64,000 bases of DNA from Fluoribacter gormanii (lineage in GTDB: Bacteria; Pseudomonadota; Gammaproteobacteria; Legionellales; Legionellaceae): the NCBI RefSeq assembly GCF_900156395.1, contig NZ_FTNL01000019.1:1-64000 (forward strand), read 5' to 3'. Numbering within the stretch: the first letter of the stretch is position 1; each line of letters begins with the position of its first letter. Shown piece by piece: positions 7,738-17,385 of this stretch. The notes under the pieces were generated by a model. It was not told where the DNA came from, searched no databases, and saw nothing but the letters and a program-made list of their open reading frames with translations. The translations under genes and the position numbers were made by a program.

Positions 7738-9120
7738 ATGCGACATTTTTTTCAAGAAGTGCGCCAACTACCTGGCAAAGAAAAGCTTAATGTACATGCT
7801 TTGCTGATAACAAAACTTTCCCTCTATAAAGCAGAGGAACCACAAGATAAGCTCTTTATCCGCTCAATAATCCCTGAGTTAAAAAGTTTATTTCATAATC
7901 ATACACAATCGTTTATAACCCTGGCCTTCACTTTAAAACACCATTTAAAGCAACACCCGAATATCTCAGAACCACTTAAATTTTTTATTAATCATGTGAT
8001 TGAAATAACAAAAGATTCTGATTTTAAAAATTACTTTAAAAAAACAAAAATCAGTGCTGAGGATCTTGAATGTCGAATAGCTCGTATTTTTGAATCCAAC
8101 ATCGCAACAATAATGTTGCAAAATCCCAGCAAAACAACATGGGCTTGTATCGATAAAGTAAGTAACCACATCATTCAATTCATAGAATCAAACTATAATG
8201 AAAAAATCTTCGACACTTTTCTTGAAAATATAGGTCCCGATCCAATAGAACCACAGAACCCCAAACTTGCTTTGGCTTTCGGACGCTACGCAAAGACTCC
8301 AAGCCTAAAGGAAATTATTGAAACGCTTAAAGAGCGACGGAATTTTGCCAGAATCATGTTAATTCATTTTATGTTTATGCGTGATGTTTATTGCCATTTT
8401 GAACGCCCCTTAAAATCTCAAAATCACATCAAAAGCTTTGGATATGAAGGAAGTTTGAGACAATTTATTTTAGAAAACAAACAGGCGGATATTGGCACTT
8501 TTTTCTGGAGATACTCCTCATTTCCTTTATATCACGACAGAGGTAGAGGTGAATTTAAATTTTATGTTTCCCAAAGACTAGGCATCTGTATCGCCCCAGA
8601 GGATCGAAGAAAGTTCCCCTTATTTGAAACTACATGGAATCCTGATTGTATTTGTCAGGAAGCAGATCTTGATTCAAAGTACACGCAATCTCTTATTCAT
8701 CGTGGCATTCCCTATGTTGCCGGCCCTTCCGGAATGACTTCATTGTTAAGTGCCAGTATGTTATTTATGGGACAATTTAAAAGCCTGGAAGAACATTACC
8801 ATTATATTTTAGCGATTATGTCATTTATTGTAGGTGGAGGACTGCATAGTATTCATGAAACACTCGCTGTTATTCATGAACGCTTAGGCTTACTACCCTC
8901 CTATAAAGCGGATGGATGCCATGCAGGAAACTATAACGATTTCTTCAAATTATTTCGATACGATGAAGTAATATCTCAAAATATTAATCGTGCTTGGGGG
9001 GCTACAATTAGTTGGATGCTTGAAACATATCCCGAGCTTATACCCATTCAAGATTACCCGGAACCCAATGAAGCAAGCTTCTTAGAAAAATTAAACCCTT
9101 TATTCTTTTGTTGTTCCTAA
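7738..9120 (+). CDS. Hypothetical protein sharing a conserved GPSGMTSL/GGLHSxHE domain
   Basis: This 460-aa soluble protein has a lysine-rich helical N-terminal half. From about residue 270 it matches the C-terminal part of the 1201-aa protein encoded at 10659-14264. Shared blocks are RG.F.F..SQ.LG, then W.PD...QEA.LDS..T..LI (about residue 298), AGPSGMTSL (about 328) and V.GGLHS.HE.L (about 366). The conserved His, Ser, Asp and Glu suggest a catalytic or binding domain, but I cannot name it. The ATG at 7738 is chosen over an upstream TTG at 7729; neither has a good Shine-Dalgarno sequence. Effector-like by context. Confidence 0.75.
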   Translation: MRHFFQEVRQLPGKEKLNVHALLITKLSLYKAEEPQDKLFIRSIIPELKSLFHNHTQSFITLAFTLKHHLKQHPNISEPLKFFINHVIEITKDSDFKNYFKKTKISAEDLECRIARIFESNIATIMLQNPSKTTWACIDKVSNHIIQFIESNYNEKIFDTFLENIGPDPIEPQNPKLALAFGRYAKTPSLKEIIETLKERRNFARIMLIHFMFMRDVYCHFERPLKSQNHIKSFGYEGSLRQFILENKQADIGTFFWRYSSFPLYHDRGRGEFKFYVSQRLGICIAPEDRRKFPLFETTWNPDCICQEADLDSKYTQSLIHRGIPYVAGPSGMTSLLSASMLFMGQFKSLEEHYHYILAIMSFIVGGGLHSIHETLAVIHERLGLLPSYKADGCHAGNYNDFFKLFRYDEVISQNINRAWGATISWMLETYPELIPIQDYPEPNEASFLEKLNPLFFCCS

Positions 9121-9364
9121 ATAAAGCACAAAGTCAAGAACAATAGGATTTCGCTTCTTACCGCCATCCAATATGGATTAGATTATTTTTTTAATAACGC
9201 GCACAATAACAAAAGGATGGCTATTGTTTAATAAACAAACAATATGCTGGGGATTGTATTATACTTATAAAAAAGCTGTTGATTACGCCAGGGAAACAAC
9301 ACCTATTATTTTATGATGACTATAAATAATAACAATTTGATTTAAAATTAATTTGGAGAATAAT

Positions 9365-10639
9365 GTGTCAAAATGGGAAGAGTTACTTAAATCGTTATCC
9401 TTAAATCCTAAAAAGCTTGAGCCGCGCGATATAAGCAAAATAGAGCTATGGTATTTACAGAACGTTAGTAAACAGCCTCTTTATGAAAATTCTACTACAG
9501 CTGATAAAAAGTTAACTCCTCTAAAGCAAGAAATTTCGCATTTTCTTGATACAGTCGCTGACATTTCAGTCACTAAGTGTTCTGAGAAATTTGATCATTT
9601 AGGAGGTATGAATGCAATACAATACGCCAGTAAGAAAGGATATGACCTTTACCTGAATAAGATTTTAGAACAAGATAGGAATGCAGTTAATCTTGTAACA
9701 AGTGGCCAATTATCCCCTTTGCACCTTGCGGCACTTTATGGCCATCATTTTGCCGCAGAAGTTTTACTTGAGCACGGCGCCAAGTCTAACTCACTGACTC
9801 GATTACAACAAACTCCAGCTCATTTAGCTCTGACCATGCCTCCATCAACCTTAGCTAAAGATAGGCAATGTCTCATGGAAAGAAAGCAAGCCATTTTTTA
9901 TGACCTCCTGGTTAATAACCCCAAAAATATCATTGCAACGGATGATAGTGATAATACATTAGCACATGTTGCGGCAGAGAATGGATTTACTACCATCGTT
10001 GAAGATTTGCTTGACTATCCAGGCCTGCTGAGGATGAAAAATACATCTACTCATACACCACTCCATTCAGCAATTTTAAATAACCAAAGCGGATGTATAG
10101 AAATTCTAAAGAAAGAAGAGGCGTTATTAGCTATACCTGATAAAAATGGACGCTTGCCCATCCATTACGCCGCCATGTATGGCCAAGCCTCTATGCTGGA
10201 ACCGCTTGCGAAGGATCCTTATCTCAATTGTCAAGATCTTAATTTAAAAACCCCTTTAATGTTAGCCGCAGAACTAGGACATACTGATAAGGTTAAACTA
10301 CTCATTCAAAAAGGTGCGAATGTAATATTGGAGGATCAGTATGGAAAAGACGTTCTTCATTATGCCTTGATGTCATTAAATACTGAGTTGGTTACGTGGC
10401 TCATTGCTAATGCTGAAGGACTCAATGTAAATCAACAAGATAAATCTGGACGAACAGCACTAATGAACCTGTTGCAGGAGACAGAACCTGATGATCCAAA
10501 CCTTCATCTAGTTGAGATACTAGCTCATGTTCTAATTGATGCCGGTGCCCAATCAGAGCTAACGGATAAAATGGGTAAATCATTACAAGACTATCTTGAT
10601 GGTAAATTTACTCGGTCTTCCATGAATACTCTCGCCTAA
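9365..10639 (+). CDS. Ankyrin-repeat protein (about nine repeats)
   Basis: This 424-aa protein consists almost wholly of ankyrin repeats. Recognisable repeat cores are SPLHLAALYGHHFAAEVLLEHGA, NTLAHVAAENGF, TPLHSAILNNQSG, LPIHYAAMYGQAS, TPLMLAAELGHTDKVKLLIQKGA and VLHYALMSLN. More degenerate ones lie at both ends, giving eight or nine repeats from about residue 80 to 400. Ankyrin stacks mediate protein-protein contacts, often with host proteins in Legionella effectors. The GTG at 9365 is preferred because GGAG lies 6 nt upstream; an in-frame TTG at 9353 has no such site. The next gene starts 19 nt after the stop, so the two are probably co-transcribed. No catalytic domain is visible. Confidence 0.88.
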   Translation: MSKWEELLKSLSLNPKKLEPRDISKIELWYLQNVSKQPLYENSTTADKKLTPLKQEISHFLDTVADISVTKCSEKFDHLGGMNAIQYASKKGYDLYLNKILEQDRNAVNLVTSGQLSPLHLAALYGHHFAAEVLLEHGAKSNSLTRLQQTPAHLALTMPPSTLAKDRQCLMERKQAIFYDLLVNNPKNIIATDDSDNTLAHVAAENGFTTIVEDLLDYPGLLRMKNTSTHTPLHSAILNNQSGCIEILKKEEALLAIPDKNGRLPIHYAAMYGQASMLEPLAKDPYLNCQDLNLKTPLMLAAELGHTDKVKLLIQKGANVILEDQYGKDVLHYALMSLNTELVTWLIANAEGLNVNQQDKSGRTALMNLLQETEPDDPNLHLVEILAHVLIDAGAQSELTDKMGKSLQDYLDGKFTRSSMNTLA

Positions 10640-10658
10640 TTTACCGTGTAGGTGCCCT

Positions 10659-13600
10659 ATGATAAAGAAAGCCCAGTTGTTTAAAAAAGAATATGAGGAT
10701 GAGACATATATAGATCATATTAATAGCGATATAGAAAAATTAAATCGTTTAATTGATATATATAACATAGCTCCCCATACCCAGAAAGCAGAGGCATTAT
10801 TACAGGTGCGCCAACAATTACTCAAAATCGATGCGAATGTTGGAGGTGAGCTAGCTGTTGTAATAATAGCTACAAACTTTCCTTATACTAAATTTTATCA
10901 AGAGTTGACCAAGGAAATTCGGGATGAGCTGACTGTTTTAGGTTGTCCTGGTTTTAGTGCGAAGCAAATTAATCAATGGGACATAGAAAATTGTAAAAAA
11001 GGCGAAAGCATCCCTTCCGCAGTATTATTCGAGAAAGAAAACCAGCCAGACTTTTTAGCGCAAGTTTTTGGTGCGCAAACTTCAACAGCCATAGTCAAAA
11101 CCACTCGTTTATTGAAAGAGATCGATCCGAGAATCGTTGCTGAAAATACAACGGAAAATTATTATCAACTTTCCAGATTAAAACAATCGATTCGCGAATT
11201 GATTGCCTCTGAAACCATTTCTACCACAGATAGAGCAACATTAATCGACCTAATTGCCAGGGTAAACAACCGGTTATCGAATATAGTAGAGAATAATCCT
11301 CAATTACGCTCTAAAGTTTACCCTCCACAAGATACGAATTTGGCACAAAATATCGACAATCTAACTTATGAGACAGCACAAAAAATTGCAACGATCCTCT
11401 CACATCCGGAAGAATTTGATGCCGATGCATTTCATCAAAAATTTGACCCTGTACTCCCTGGATTAGAAAAATATCAAATTAAATTTTTAGGTGGTGAGAA
11501 TGCCCAAAATTATTTACTTACTGATAATGAAACAGGCCAGCGCCAAGTTTTAAAAATCACCCCCAACAAAGGAAATTACAGGAAAGCTTATGAGCGCCTT
11601 AAAGAAACTGCGGTAAGTGACGGTTTAGCAGAAGTATATGCATCTCAGCAAGCAATACAGAAGCGATCCGGTGGTTACATGTACAGTCTGGAGCTTACTG
11701 AATTCTGTGCTAAAGGTGATGTGTTATCTCACGGTATGAAAGTACAAGCAAAAATTGCACTCATTGAAAAGGATATTGCGGGTACCATTGAAGAAGCTGA
11801 CCAGATAGAACTACAAAAATTATATGATGAGTTCACAGAAAATGATGAACTTTCAGTTGAACAGAAACAACAAATTCTAGCGCAGTTAAAAGAAACTCAG
11901 ATTTTAAATACAGTCAATATTTATAGCCAGATGACTGATATTTTTTTAAATTTTCAAGCGAATAATAGTTTTTTCCCGGATGCAAAACCCACGAATTTTT
12001 TAGTTACTGAATTTGATCAAGTTCTTATCGCTGATACAAAATCGTTCTTAAATACTGAAAATGGAAACGTCGATCCGCGTAAAATACACCAAGAAGGCTA
12101 TTTACAATATACATTGGGATTCCGCTCCCTACAATTTGAACATGGGGATCATGGAGAATTATTCTCAGCAGAGAAAGAACACTCCTATCTTATGGGTCTC
12201 AGTTTATATTGTTATATGACTGGCACGGATCTTAATCAAATTCCCAAAGAAGCCAAGGATCATCCTGATTTCCTAAACTTTGATGGCGAGGTATTTCAAT
12301 CACCCAAAGGTCAAAAACTTAAAGCACTCATTCAAGGTTTAACTCATCATGATGCAGATCAACGCCTTAGTATGCAGCAGGCAAAAGATGCATTACACGC
12401 TATCGCACATGATATTAAAGTAGAAAAGTCTCCCTTTAAATCCAAAACTGAAGCCTACTTTTTTGCTTTGTACAACTTAATGGAACTTGCAAAAACATCA
12501 AACGATGAACATATCGAGCAAGCCATTAAAGAAATGAAAATTCTAATTGAAAATCATGAACAAGATCCCAGGAAGGCTGCAACTATTTTAACTTCTCTCG
12601 CATCACAACTTGAAGATGAGGGACAACAAACACTGCTTCGCGATATTGCTTCAACCATTCAAACTAGTGCCTATCAACAAACTCTACAAGAAAAATATGA
12701 CAGCCCTTTGGCAAGGCGTTTTGAATCAGAAATGCAAATCGCCTTACTCAAGAGCCCGACAGATAAGATGATGGAATCCGTTGGCCATGTATCTCAAGCC
12801 TTACTAAACGTTTTTGAGCAAATGGAACAGCAGGGCTATAGAGATATACTGGAAGAATTTGCAGAACATTTAACAAGTGGGCAAGAACAGACCGGCTTTG
12901 GCTCCCAGCCAGAATCAATTTCACTTGATCAAGTGAGACAAATTTTACAAAGAAATGATCCTAATGAATTAAATCAAATCATGTTCATCCAATTTCTTTT
13001 TGCTCAAAAGTGGATGCGACAGCTACCTGAATCGATTCTACCTCCTAATAAAAATGAACCTACAGGAAAAATGCTTGAATTAGTTAAAGAATATAATAAT
13101 GGAGAATATAGAGATAATCCCCAGGCATTTTTTAATGAATTTGATGGTATGAAATTGAAATTTATTTCTGATATACAAATGTATGGTTCCGAATTATTCA
13201 CGGCTGATCCAACAAGAGGACGGCAAGGAAGTCTGCCCAGGACATTTTCGAGTCAAATGGGGCTAATGCGGCTTGGGCAGAATCAGGAAGGTTTGGACGT
13301 AGATCGCTCCAGTTGGACACCTGATGTAAAGTATCAGGAGGCCAATTTAGATTCTCCGTTTACTCGCGATTTGATTGAGAATGATGCGGTCTATGCAGCA
13401 GGACCATCAGGCATGACCAGTTTATTTATGGGCATTATGGAAAACTATGGGAATTTTACAAGTGTTGAAGCAAAGCAAAATTACTTGTCCGCTGTGTCTG
13501 CCTATATGGTAAGCGGAGGACTGCATAGTTTGCATGAAGTACTTGGGCCAGCCCAATATGCCCTGGATCTGATTCCAGGTTATCAGGTATCACCGCCAAG

Positions 13601-14264
13601 TAAAGACGAAGTTGCTAATCCACCTAATTTTCATCAGTTTTACCAACAACAAATGAATTTAGATCCTCAATTTGAAGAACGATACCAGCGAGGATGGGAA
13701 AAAATGATGGCGGCCTATGCGAAACAAAAAGATCAATTTGTCCATGCACCAGTCGCTAGTATGTCTGCGGTTGAACAAAGAGTGTTGACAAGTAAACCTT
13801 CAGAAAATCCCTATGCAAGTTTACCGGAAGATAAAATTCGCACGATGTTGCAAAAAAAACCAGAACTCAATCCTGTTCCTGTGCAACCGGACTTGGTAAA
13901 TAAGGAAGAAGAGAAATATAAAGGAAGTAAAGAGAGTTATATTAAACAAAATTTAATGAAAATTAGCGTTCATTATATGAAAGGTGATGATCAAAAATTG
14001 GAAGAAGCAATTAATCTCTTGCTAAAAACTGTATGCAAAACAAGAACCAATATTCTTCAATCTTATTCTACATCAACCACCTCAGCTATAAATTTAGCTA
14101 ATGAAATATGTAAAGATGAACAGTTGAGAAAAGTTTTTGGCATCCAAGGTGATAATCCGATTGATTGGAAAAAGGAACTAAACGCCAAGATGGAAGCAGC
14201 CTGCAATGACGAAACCATTGTTGTGCCCGACTTTTCAGAAAGCCTCAAAAGTAAAAACTTATAA
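10659..14264 (+). CDS. 1201-aa kinase-like effector candidate with C-terminal GPSGMTSL domain
   Basis: This is a large soluble protein. Residues about 270-470 look like a divergent protein-kinase core. The evidence is FLGGENAQNYLL as a glycine-loop equivalent near 277, VLKI with a Lys near 297, PDAKPTNFLV near 439 as the catalytic-loop counterpart (D.KP.NFL) and LIADTKSF near 457 in the DFG position. The middle (about 600-800) is helical. Residues about 850-1000 carry the domain shared with the product of 7738-9120 (SSWTPD, QEANLDSPFTRDLI, AAGPSGMTSLF, VSGGLHSLHEVL). The C-terminus is Lys/Glu-rich and ends PDFSESLKSKNL. It lies in a probable operon behind the ankyrin gene (19-nt gap). Kinase activity is a prediction from motif spacing; the host target is unknown. 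Confidence 0.8.
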   Translation: MIKKAQLFKKEYEDETYIDHINSDIEKLNRLIDIYNIAPHTQKAEALLQVRQQLLKIDANVGGELAVVIIATNFPYTKFYQELTKEIRDELTVLGCPGFSAKQINQWDIENCKKGESIPSAVLFEKENQPDFLAQVFGAQTSTAIVKTTRLLKEIDPRIVAENTTENYYQLSRLKQSIRELIASETISTTDRATLIDLIARVNNRLSNIVENNPQLRSKVYPPQDTNLAQNIDNLTYETAQKIATILSHPEEFDADAFHQKFDPVLPGLEKYQIKFLGGENAQNYLLTDNETGQRQVLKITPNKGNYRKAYERLKETAVSDGLAEVYASQQAIQKRSGGYMYSLELTEFCAKGDVLSHGMKVQAKIALIEKDIAGTIEEADQIELQKLYDEFTENDELSVEQKQQILAQLKETQILNTVNIYSQMTDIFLNFQANNSFFPDAKPTNFLVTEFDQVLIADTKSFLNTENGNVDPRKIHQEGYLQYTLGFRSLQFEHGDHGELFSAEKEHSYLMGLSLYCYMTGTDLNQIPKEAKDHPDFLNFDGEVFQSPKGQKLKALIQGLTHHDADQRLSMQQAKDALHAIAHDIKVEKSPFKSKTEAYFFALYNLMELAKTSNDEHIEQAIKEMKILIENHEQDPRKAATILTSLASQLEDEGQQTLLRDIASTIQTSAYQQTLQEKYDSPLARRFESEMQIALLKSPTDKMMESVGHVSQALLNVFEQMEQQGYRDILEEFAEHLTSGQEQTGFGSQPESISLDQVRQILQRNDPNELNQIMFIQFLFAQKWMRQLPESILPPNKNEPTGKMLELVKEYNNGEYRDNPQAFFNEFDGMKLKFISDIQMYGSELFTADPTRGRQGSLPRTFSSQMGLMRLGQNQEGLDVDRSSWTPDVKYQEANLDSPFTRDLIENDAVYAAGPSGMTSLFMGIMENYGNFTSVEAKQNYLSAVSAYMVSGGLHSLHEVLGPAQYALDLIPGYQVSPPSKDEVANPPNFHQFYQQQMNLDPQFEERYQRGWEKMMAAYAKQKDQFVHAPVASMSAVEQRVLTSKPSENPYASLPEDKIRTMLQKKPELNPVPVQPDLVNKEEEKYKGSKESYIKQNLMKISVHYMKGDDQKLEEAINLLLKTVCKTRTNILQSYSTSTTSAINLANEICKDEQLRKVFGIQGDNPIDWKKELNAKMEAACNDETIVVPDFSESLKSKNL

Positions 14265-14495
14265 GGTATTGAACTCTGTAGATTAAACACCTTTTAAATC
14301 TTCAGCCTACATCAGATATTTCGCTGCCCAAAAATCTAAAATTCACTGGAGATTATGGATTCAAAATACTCCTAACCGGTTTATATAGTGCAATTTAACA
14401 CTCATTGAGCATCATCATGCTCGGTGATAAAATGCGCATGAAGATTAAAAAATGAATTTTAAAATCTAAGTTAAATTAAATAGTTAGGAAAACTC

Positions 14496-16460
14496 ATGGG
14501 CAACTCCATAAAAAAATTCTTTAAAACAGTTAGTCAAAGAGCGCGAAATGAAAAAGAGCTAGAGAAACAATTAAAAGCTATAGAAAACCAGGCGCGGGAA
14601 CTCCTTAAAAAGCACAAGACACTTGATCTATTCTATGAGTATTCTTATACGGCACATACTCCTCTCGAAGCCGCAATAAACTCAGCCTCTGTCGAGGTAT
14701 TCCAATTACTAATAAGACTTGGAGCCAGCCCGTTTTTCAAACCGAAAGCGGATATGCCTTCTGCCCTGGAACTTCTCGCAAATGACTATTTTTCTGTATT
14801 TTCTATTAAGGAGAAGACACTCTTTGAATGGCTAATGCAAAATAAAAAGAGTCCTGTGTTCACCTGGGAAAAACTCTCTGAAAATAAAAAGCTGTTTGAA
14901 GAATTTAGAAAAACCAACTTAATTCCTAAAAAGCGGTATTTAAATGAACTCCCCATACATGTAGCAATTAAATCTGGGCGAATAGAATTGGTTCGGGATG
15001 TGCTAATCGCTGCGGGCGGCATTCAACAAGCAGGTGATATCAGCCGAATAAGTGTTCTTACCCCAGCCATCCAGGCAGTTCTTGATGGCAAAGAAAACTC
15101 TTTGGTTATATTAAAATACTTACTGAGTCAAGGAGCAAATCCGCAAATACCGGATACATACAATTTACCTGCAATCATGCAAGCAGTATCAGCTCAGGTT
15201 TTATATTGCCCTAATGCAAAAGAAGAAGCAGTATTAGAGATTGTAAAAGCACTGCTCGAATACGGCGCTACTCTTAATGTAACGAATCCGAATAATGGTC
15301 ACGTCCCTTTAATGTCCGCGATGGGTATGGGTTATAAAACTCTATTTTATTTCTTATTAGACAAAGCAGATGCAACGACATTAAACCATCGGGCCAGTCT
15401 TTCACCCTATTATTTAATCTTTCAGTTATTTGATGATAACAAATTAAGACAAGTAGATATTTTAAAACTCTTATCCGACCTCAAAGAGAAAGGTTTGGAA
15501 TTTAATAAAACCATTGATCGCGATTTATATGCTGATCCTTTCAGCAGCGTTTCATATAGCAGCAAAAGAGAGGTATCGGTAAAAGGGATGACCGTGTTGC
15601 ATTTCTACATCGATCAAATGACTCGTTTAATGGACGACCCATTTCAATCAATAGATAAATATTTTGAAATAATTCACGCTTTAATTGCACATGGAGCAGA
15701 TCCTCAGGCGAAAGCAACTTTTATTCTGACTGAAGAGGTAAGGGATGAGTCTGCTTACAATAAGACCAAAAAAGTCCAAACCAATCTCGAACTTACCGCC
15801 TCTGAGTATGCCAGGAAAATCGCACATAAAATAATAAGTCGGTATGATTCTGATATGGATGGTCATTTGATTAAGACCTATCAAGATGAGAATGAATTTT
15901 TACAGCATATTAGCTATTACTCCAAAGAAGAACAAACAAGACGACACAAAAAATTTCACAACTTTAGAAATCTGGAACGTGTTTTATCTGGAGAAAAACC
16001 GTTACCGTATGCAGGTCTACCTGATGTAGAAAAAATGAAAAAACCCAAGCCAGTAACAGATCGTCACTATGCTATGATGCCTTTGCTCGATATGCAGTTG
16101 GATGATGACTCTACAAAGACACTTGAACAAAAACTAATTGAGGCCAAAAAAGAACAAAATCAAGCGTATTGGAAGGTAATTAAACTATCTATTGTAGACT
16201 ACGTCAAAGAAGCTGAATCTTTGCATGACTTTTTAACCAGGGTAGAACAATTTAAACAACCATTACAACTTCATTACAATATAACAACCAACAAAAACGG
16301 AGAAGTAATTAGCTATGGTTCAACGATGTATCGTTTCTTTCACTTTTTTGATCCCTATAAATTTCCAAACTCCTGGGAGACACTAAGAACATTTGGCAAA
16401 GATACCTACGGAGTTGATATCAATACCCAATACCAGCAAAGCCCTGCGTGTCAAATTTAA
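14496..16460 (+). CDS. Ankyrin-repeat protein with N-terminal coiled coil
   Basis: This 654-aa protein starts with MGNSIKKFFKTVSQRARNEK and a short charged helix (about residues 18-48) likely to form a coiled coil. Degenerate ankyrin repeats follow: TPLEAAINSASVEVFQLLIRLGA, LPIHVAIKSGRIELVRDVL, a repeat ending LKYLLSQGANPQ, another ending VKALLEYGATLNV, PLMSAMGMGYKTLFYFLLDKA and a last one ending IIHALIAHGADPQA (about residue 400). The remaining 250 residues, including DVEKMKKPKPVTDRHYAMMP, are helical and unrecognised. The MGN start could in principle be N-myristoylated in a host cell, which is speculation. The Shine-Dalgarno TTAGGAAAA lies close to the ATG. The next gene begins 1 nt after the stop. 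Confidence 0.85.
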   Translation: MGNSIKKFFKTVSQRARNEKELEKQLKAIENQARELLKKHKTLDLFYEYSYTAHTPLEAAINSASVEVFQLLIRLGASPFFKPKADMPSALELLANDYFSVFSIKEKTLFEWLMQNKKSPVFTWEKLSENKKLFEEFRKTNLIPKKRYLNELPIHVAIKSGRIELVRDVLIAAGGIQQAGDISRISVLTPAIQAVLDGKENSLVILKYLLSQGANPQIPDTYNLPAIMQAVSAQVLYCPNAKEEAVLEIVKALLEYGATLNVTNPNNGHVPLMSAMGMGYKTLFYFLLDKADATTLNHRASLSPYYLIFQLFDDNKLRQVDILKLLSDLKEKGLEFNKTIDRDLYADPFSSVSYSSKREVSVKGMTVLHFYIDQMTRLMDDPFQSIDKYFEIIHALIAHGADPQAKATFILTEEVRDESAYNKTKKVQTNLELTASEYARKIAHKIISRYDSDMDGHLIKTYQDENEFLQHISYYSKEEQTRRHKKFHNFRNLERVLSGEKPLPYAGLPDVEKMKKPKPVTDRHYAMMPLLDMQLDDDSTKTLEQKLIEAKKEQNQAYWKVIKLSIVDYVKEAESLHDFLTRVEQFKQPLQLHYNITTNKNGEVISYGSTMYRFFHFFDPYKFPNSWETLRTFGKDTYGVDINTQYQQSPACQI

Positions 16461-16461
16461 T

Positions 16462-17385
16462 ATGGAACAATACACAATGAATTATCAAATCGCTGAAAAA
16501 TACCTCACTGTAATTAAAAAATCACTTACTGGTTCTTTAGACACCTCTCATCCAGACCACTGGCAGTTTAATATTGCTTCTGCCAAAGCCTTTAGAGCAT
16601 TTATGACGAATGGCCAAGTTAGAACGCTCATTGGTCCTAAACGATTAGATAATATCGAGCAATCAATTAAACATATAACGAGCAACCATGTTGTTGGTGA
16701 TATTGTTGAAGCCGGCTGCTGGCGTGGCGGTGCTTTATTGTATTTAAAAGCCTGTCTGACTGTTTATGGTGATCCCGATTCAATACCCAGAAATGTTTGG
16801 GGTGCTGATTTATTTCCCGAATCAAGCACACTCGTGACTTCTTATTCCAAATTAATTCGCCTAAAAATGTTATTAAAAATCAGGAGTCTATTACCTAAAA
16901 AAGCACAACAGCGTTTAGCGCATTCTGTGATGGAAGCCTTTCCTAATGAACATTATGACCAGGCTACTTTAAGTAAGATTTTTGCTCTCGCCAATTCATT
17001 GGCCTACATTAAAAGAGAGTCCTTAATTTCAACCTCTCATCATGATCTTCTTGAAGCGTTCAAACGATATGCTCTATATGATGATTCAATAAAATTAATG
17101 CCAGGCTGGTTTAAAGATACCTTGCCGCAAATGCAAGAGCAAATCGAACATATTGCCCTTTTGCGGATTGACGCTGATTTTTATCAATCAACGTTGGATG
17201 TACTTAATGCCTTATACCCAAAGCTATCACAAAATGGTATTTGCATTATTGATGATTACGGTGGCTTTACTGAATGTCAAAGGGCTGTAGATGAGTATCG
17301 TAAACAACATCAAATTACTGAGCCCCTGGAATCAGTTGACGGCACTTGTTATTACTGGATCGTGAAGAATCGCATCCAACAATGA
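16462..17385 (+). CDS. TylF/MycF-family O-methyltransferase
   Basis: This 307-aa protein has the macrocin-O-methyltransferase signature. VGDIVEAGCWRGGALLYLKA (about residue 80-100) is the SAM-binding strand and loop. WGADLFPES, LLRIDADFYQSTLDVLNALYP (about 234) and GICIIDDYGG (about 262) supply the metal-binding acidic residues. These enzymes O-methylate sugars or hydroxyls of polyketides and other natural products. The ATG at 16462, 2 nt after the ankyrin stop, is chosen although a longer frame starts inside that gene; no good Shine-Dalgarno sequence is seen. The last 54 nt overlap the convergent AT gene. It may tailor the polyketide, or belong with the ankyrin gene; which is not decided. 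Confidence 0.85.
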   Translation: MEQYTMNYQIAEKYLTVIKKSLTGSLDTSHPDHWQFNIASAKAFRAFMTNGQVRTLIGPKRLDNIEQSIKHITSNHVVGDIVEAGCWRGGALLYLKACLTVYGDPDSIPRNVWGADLFPESSTLVTSYSKLIRLKMLLKIRSLLPKKAQQRLAHSVMEAFPNEHYDQATLSKIFALANSLAYIKRESLISTSHHDLLEAFKRYALYDDSIKLMPGWFKDTLPQMQEQIEHIALLRIDADFYQSTLDVLNALYPKLSQNGICIIDDYGGFTECQRAVDEYRKQHQITEPLESVDGTCYYWIVKNRIQQ

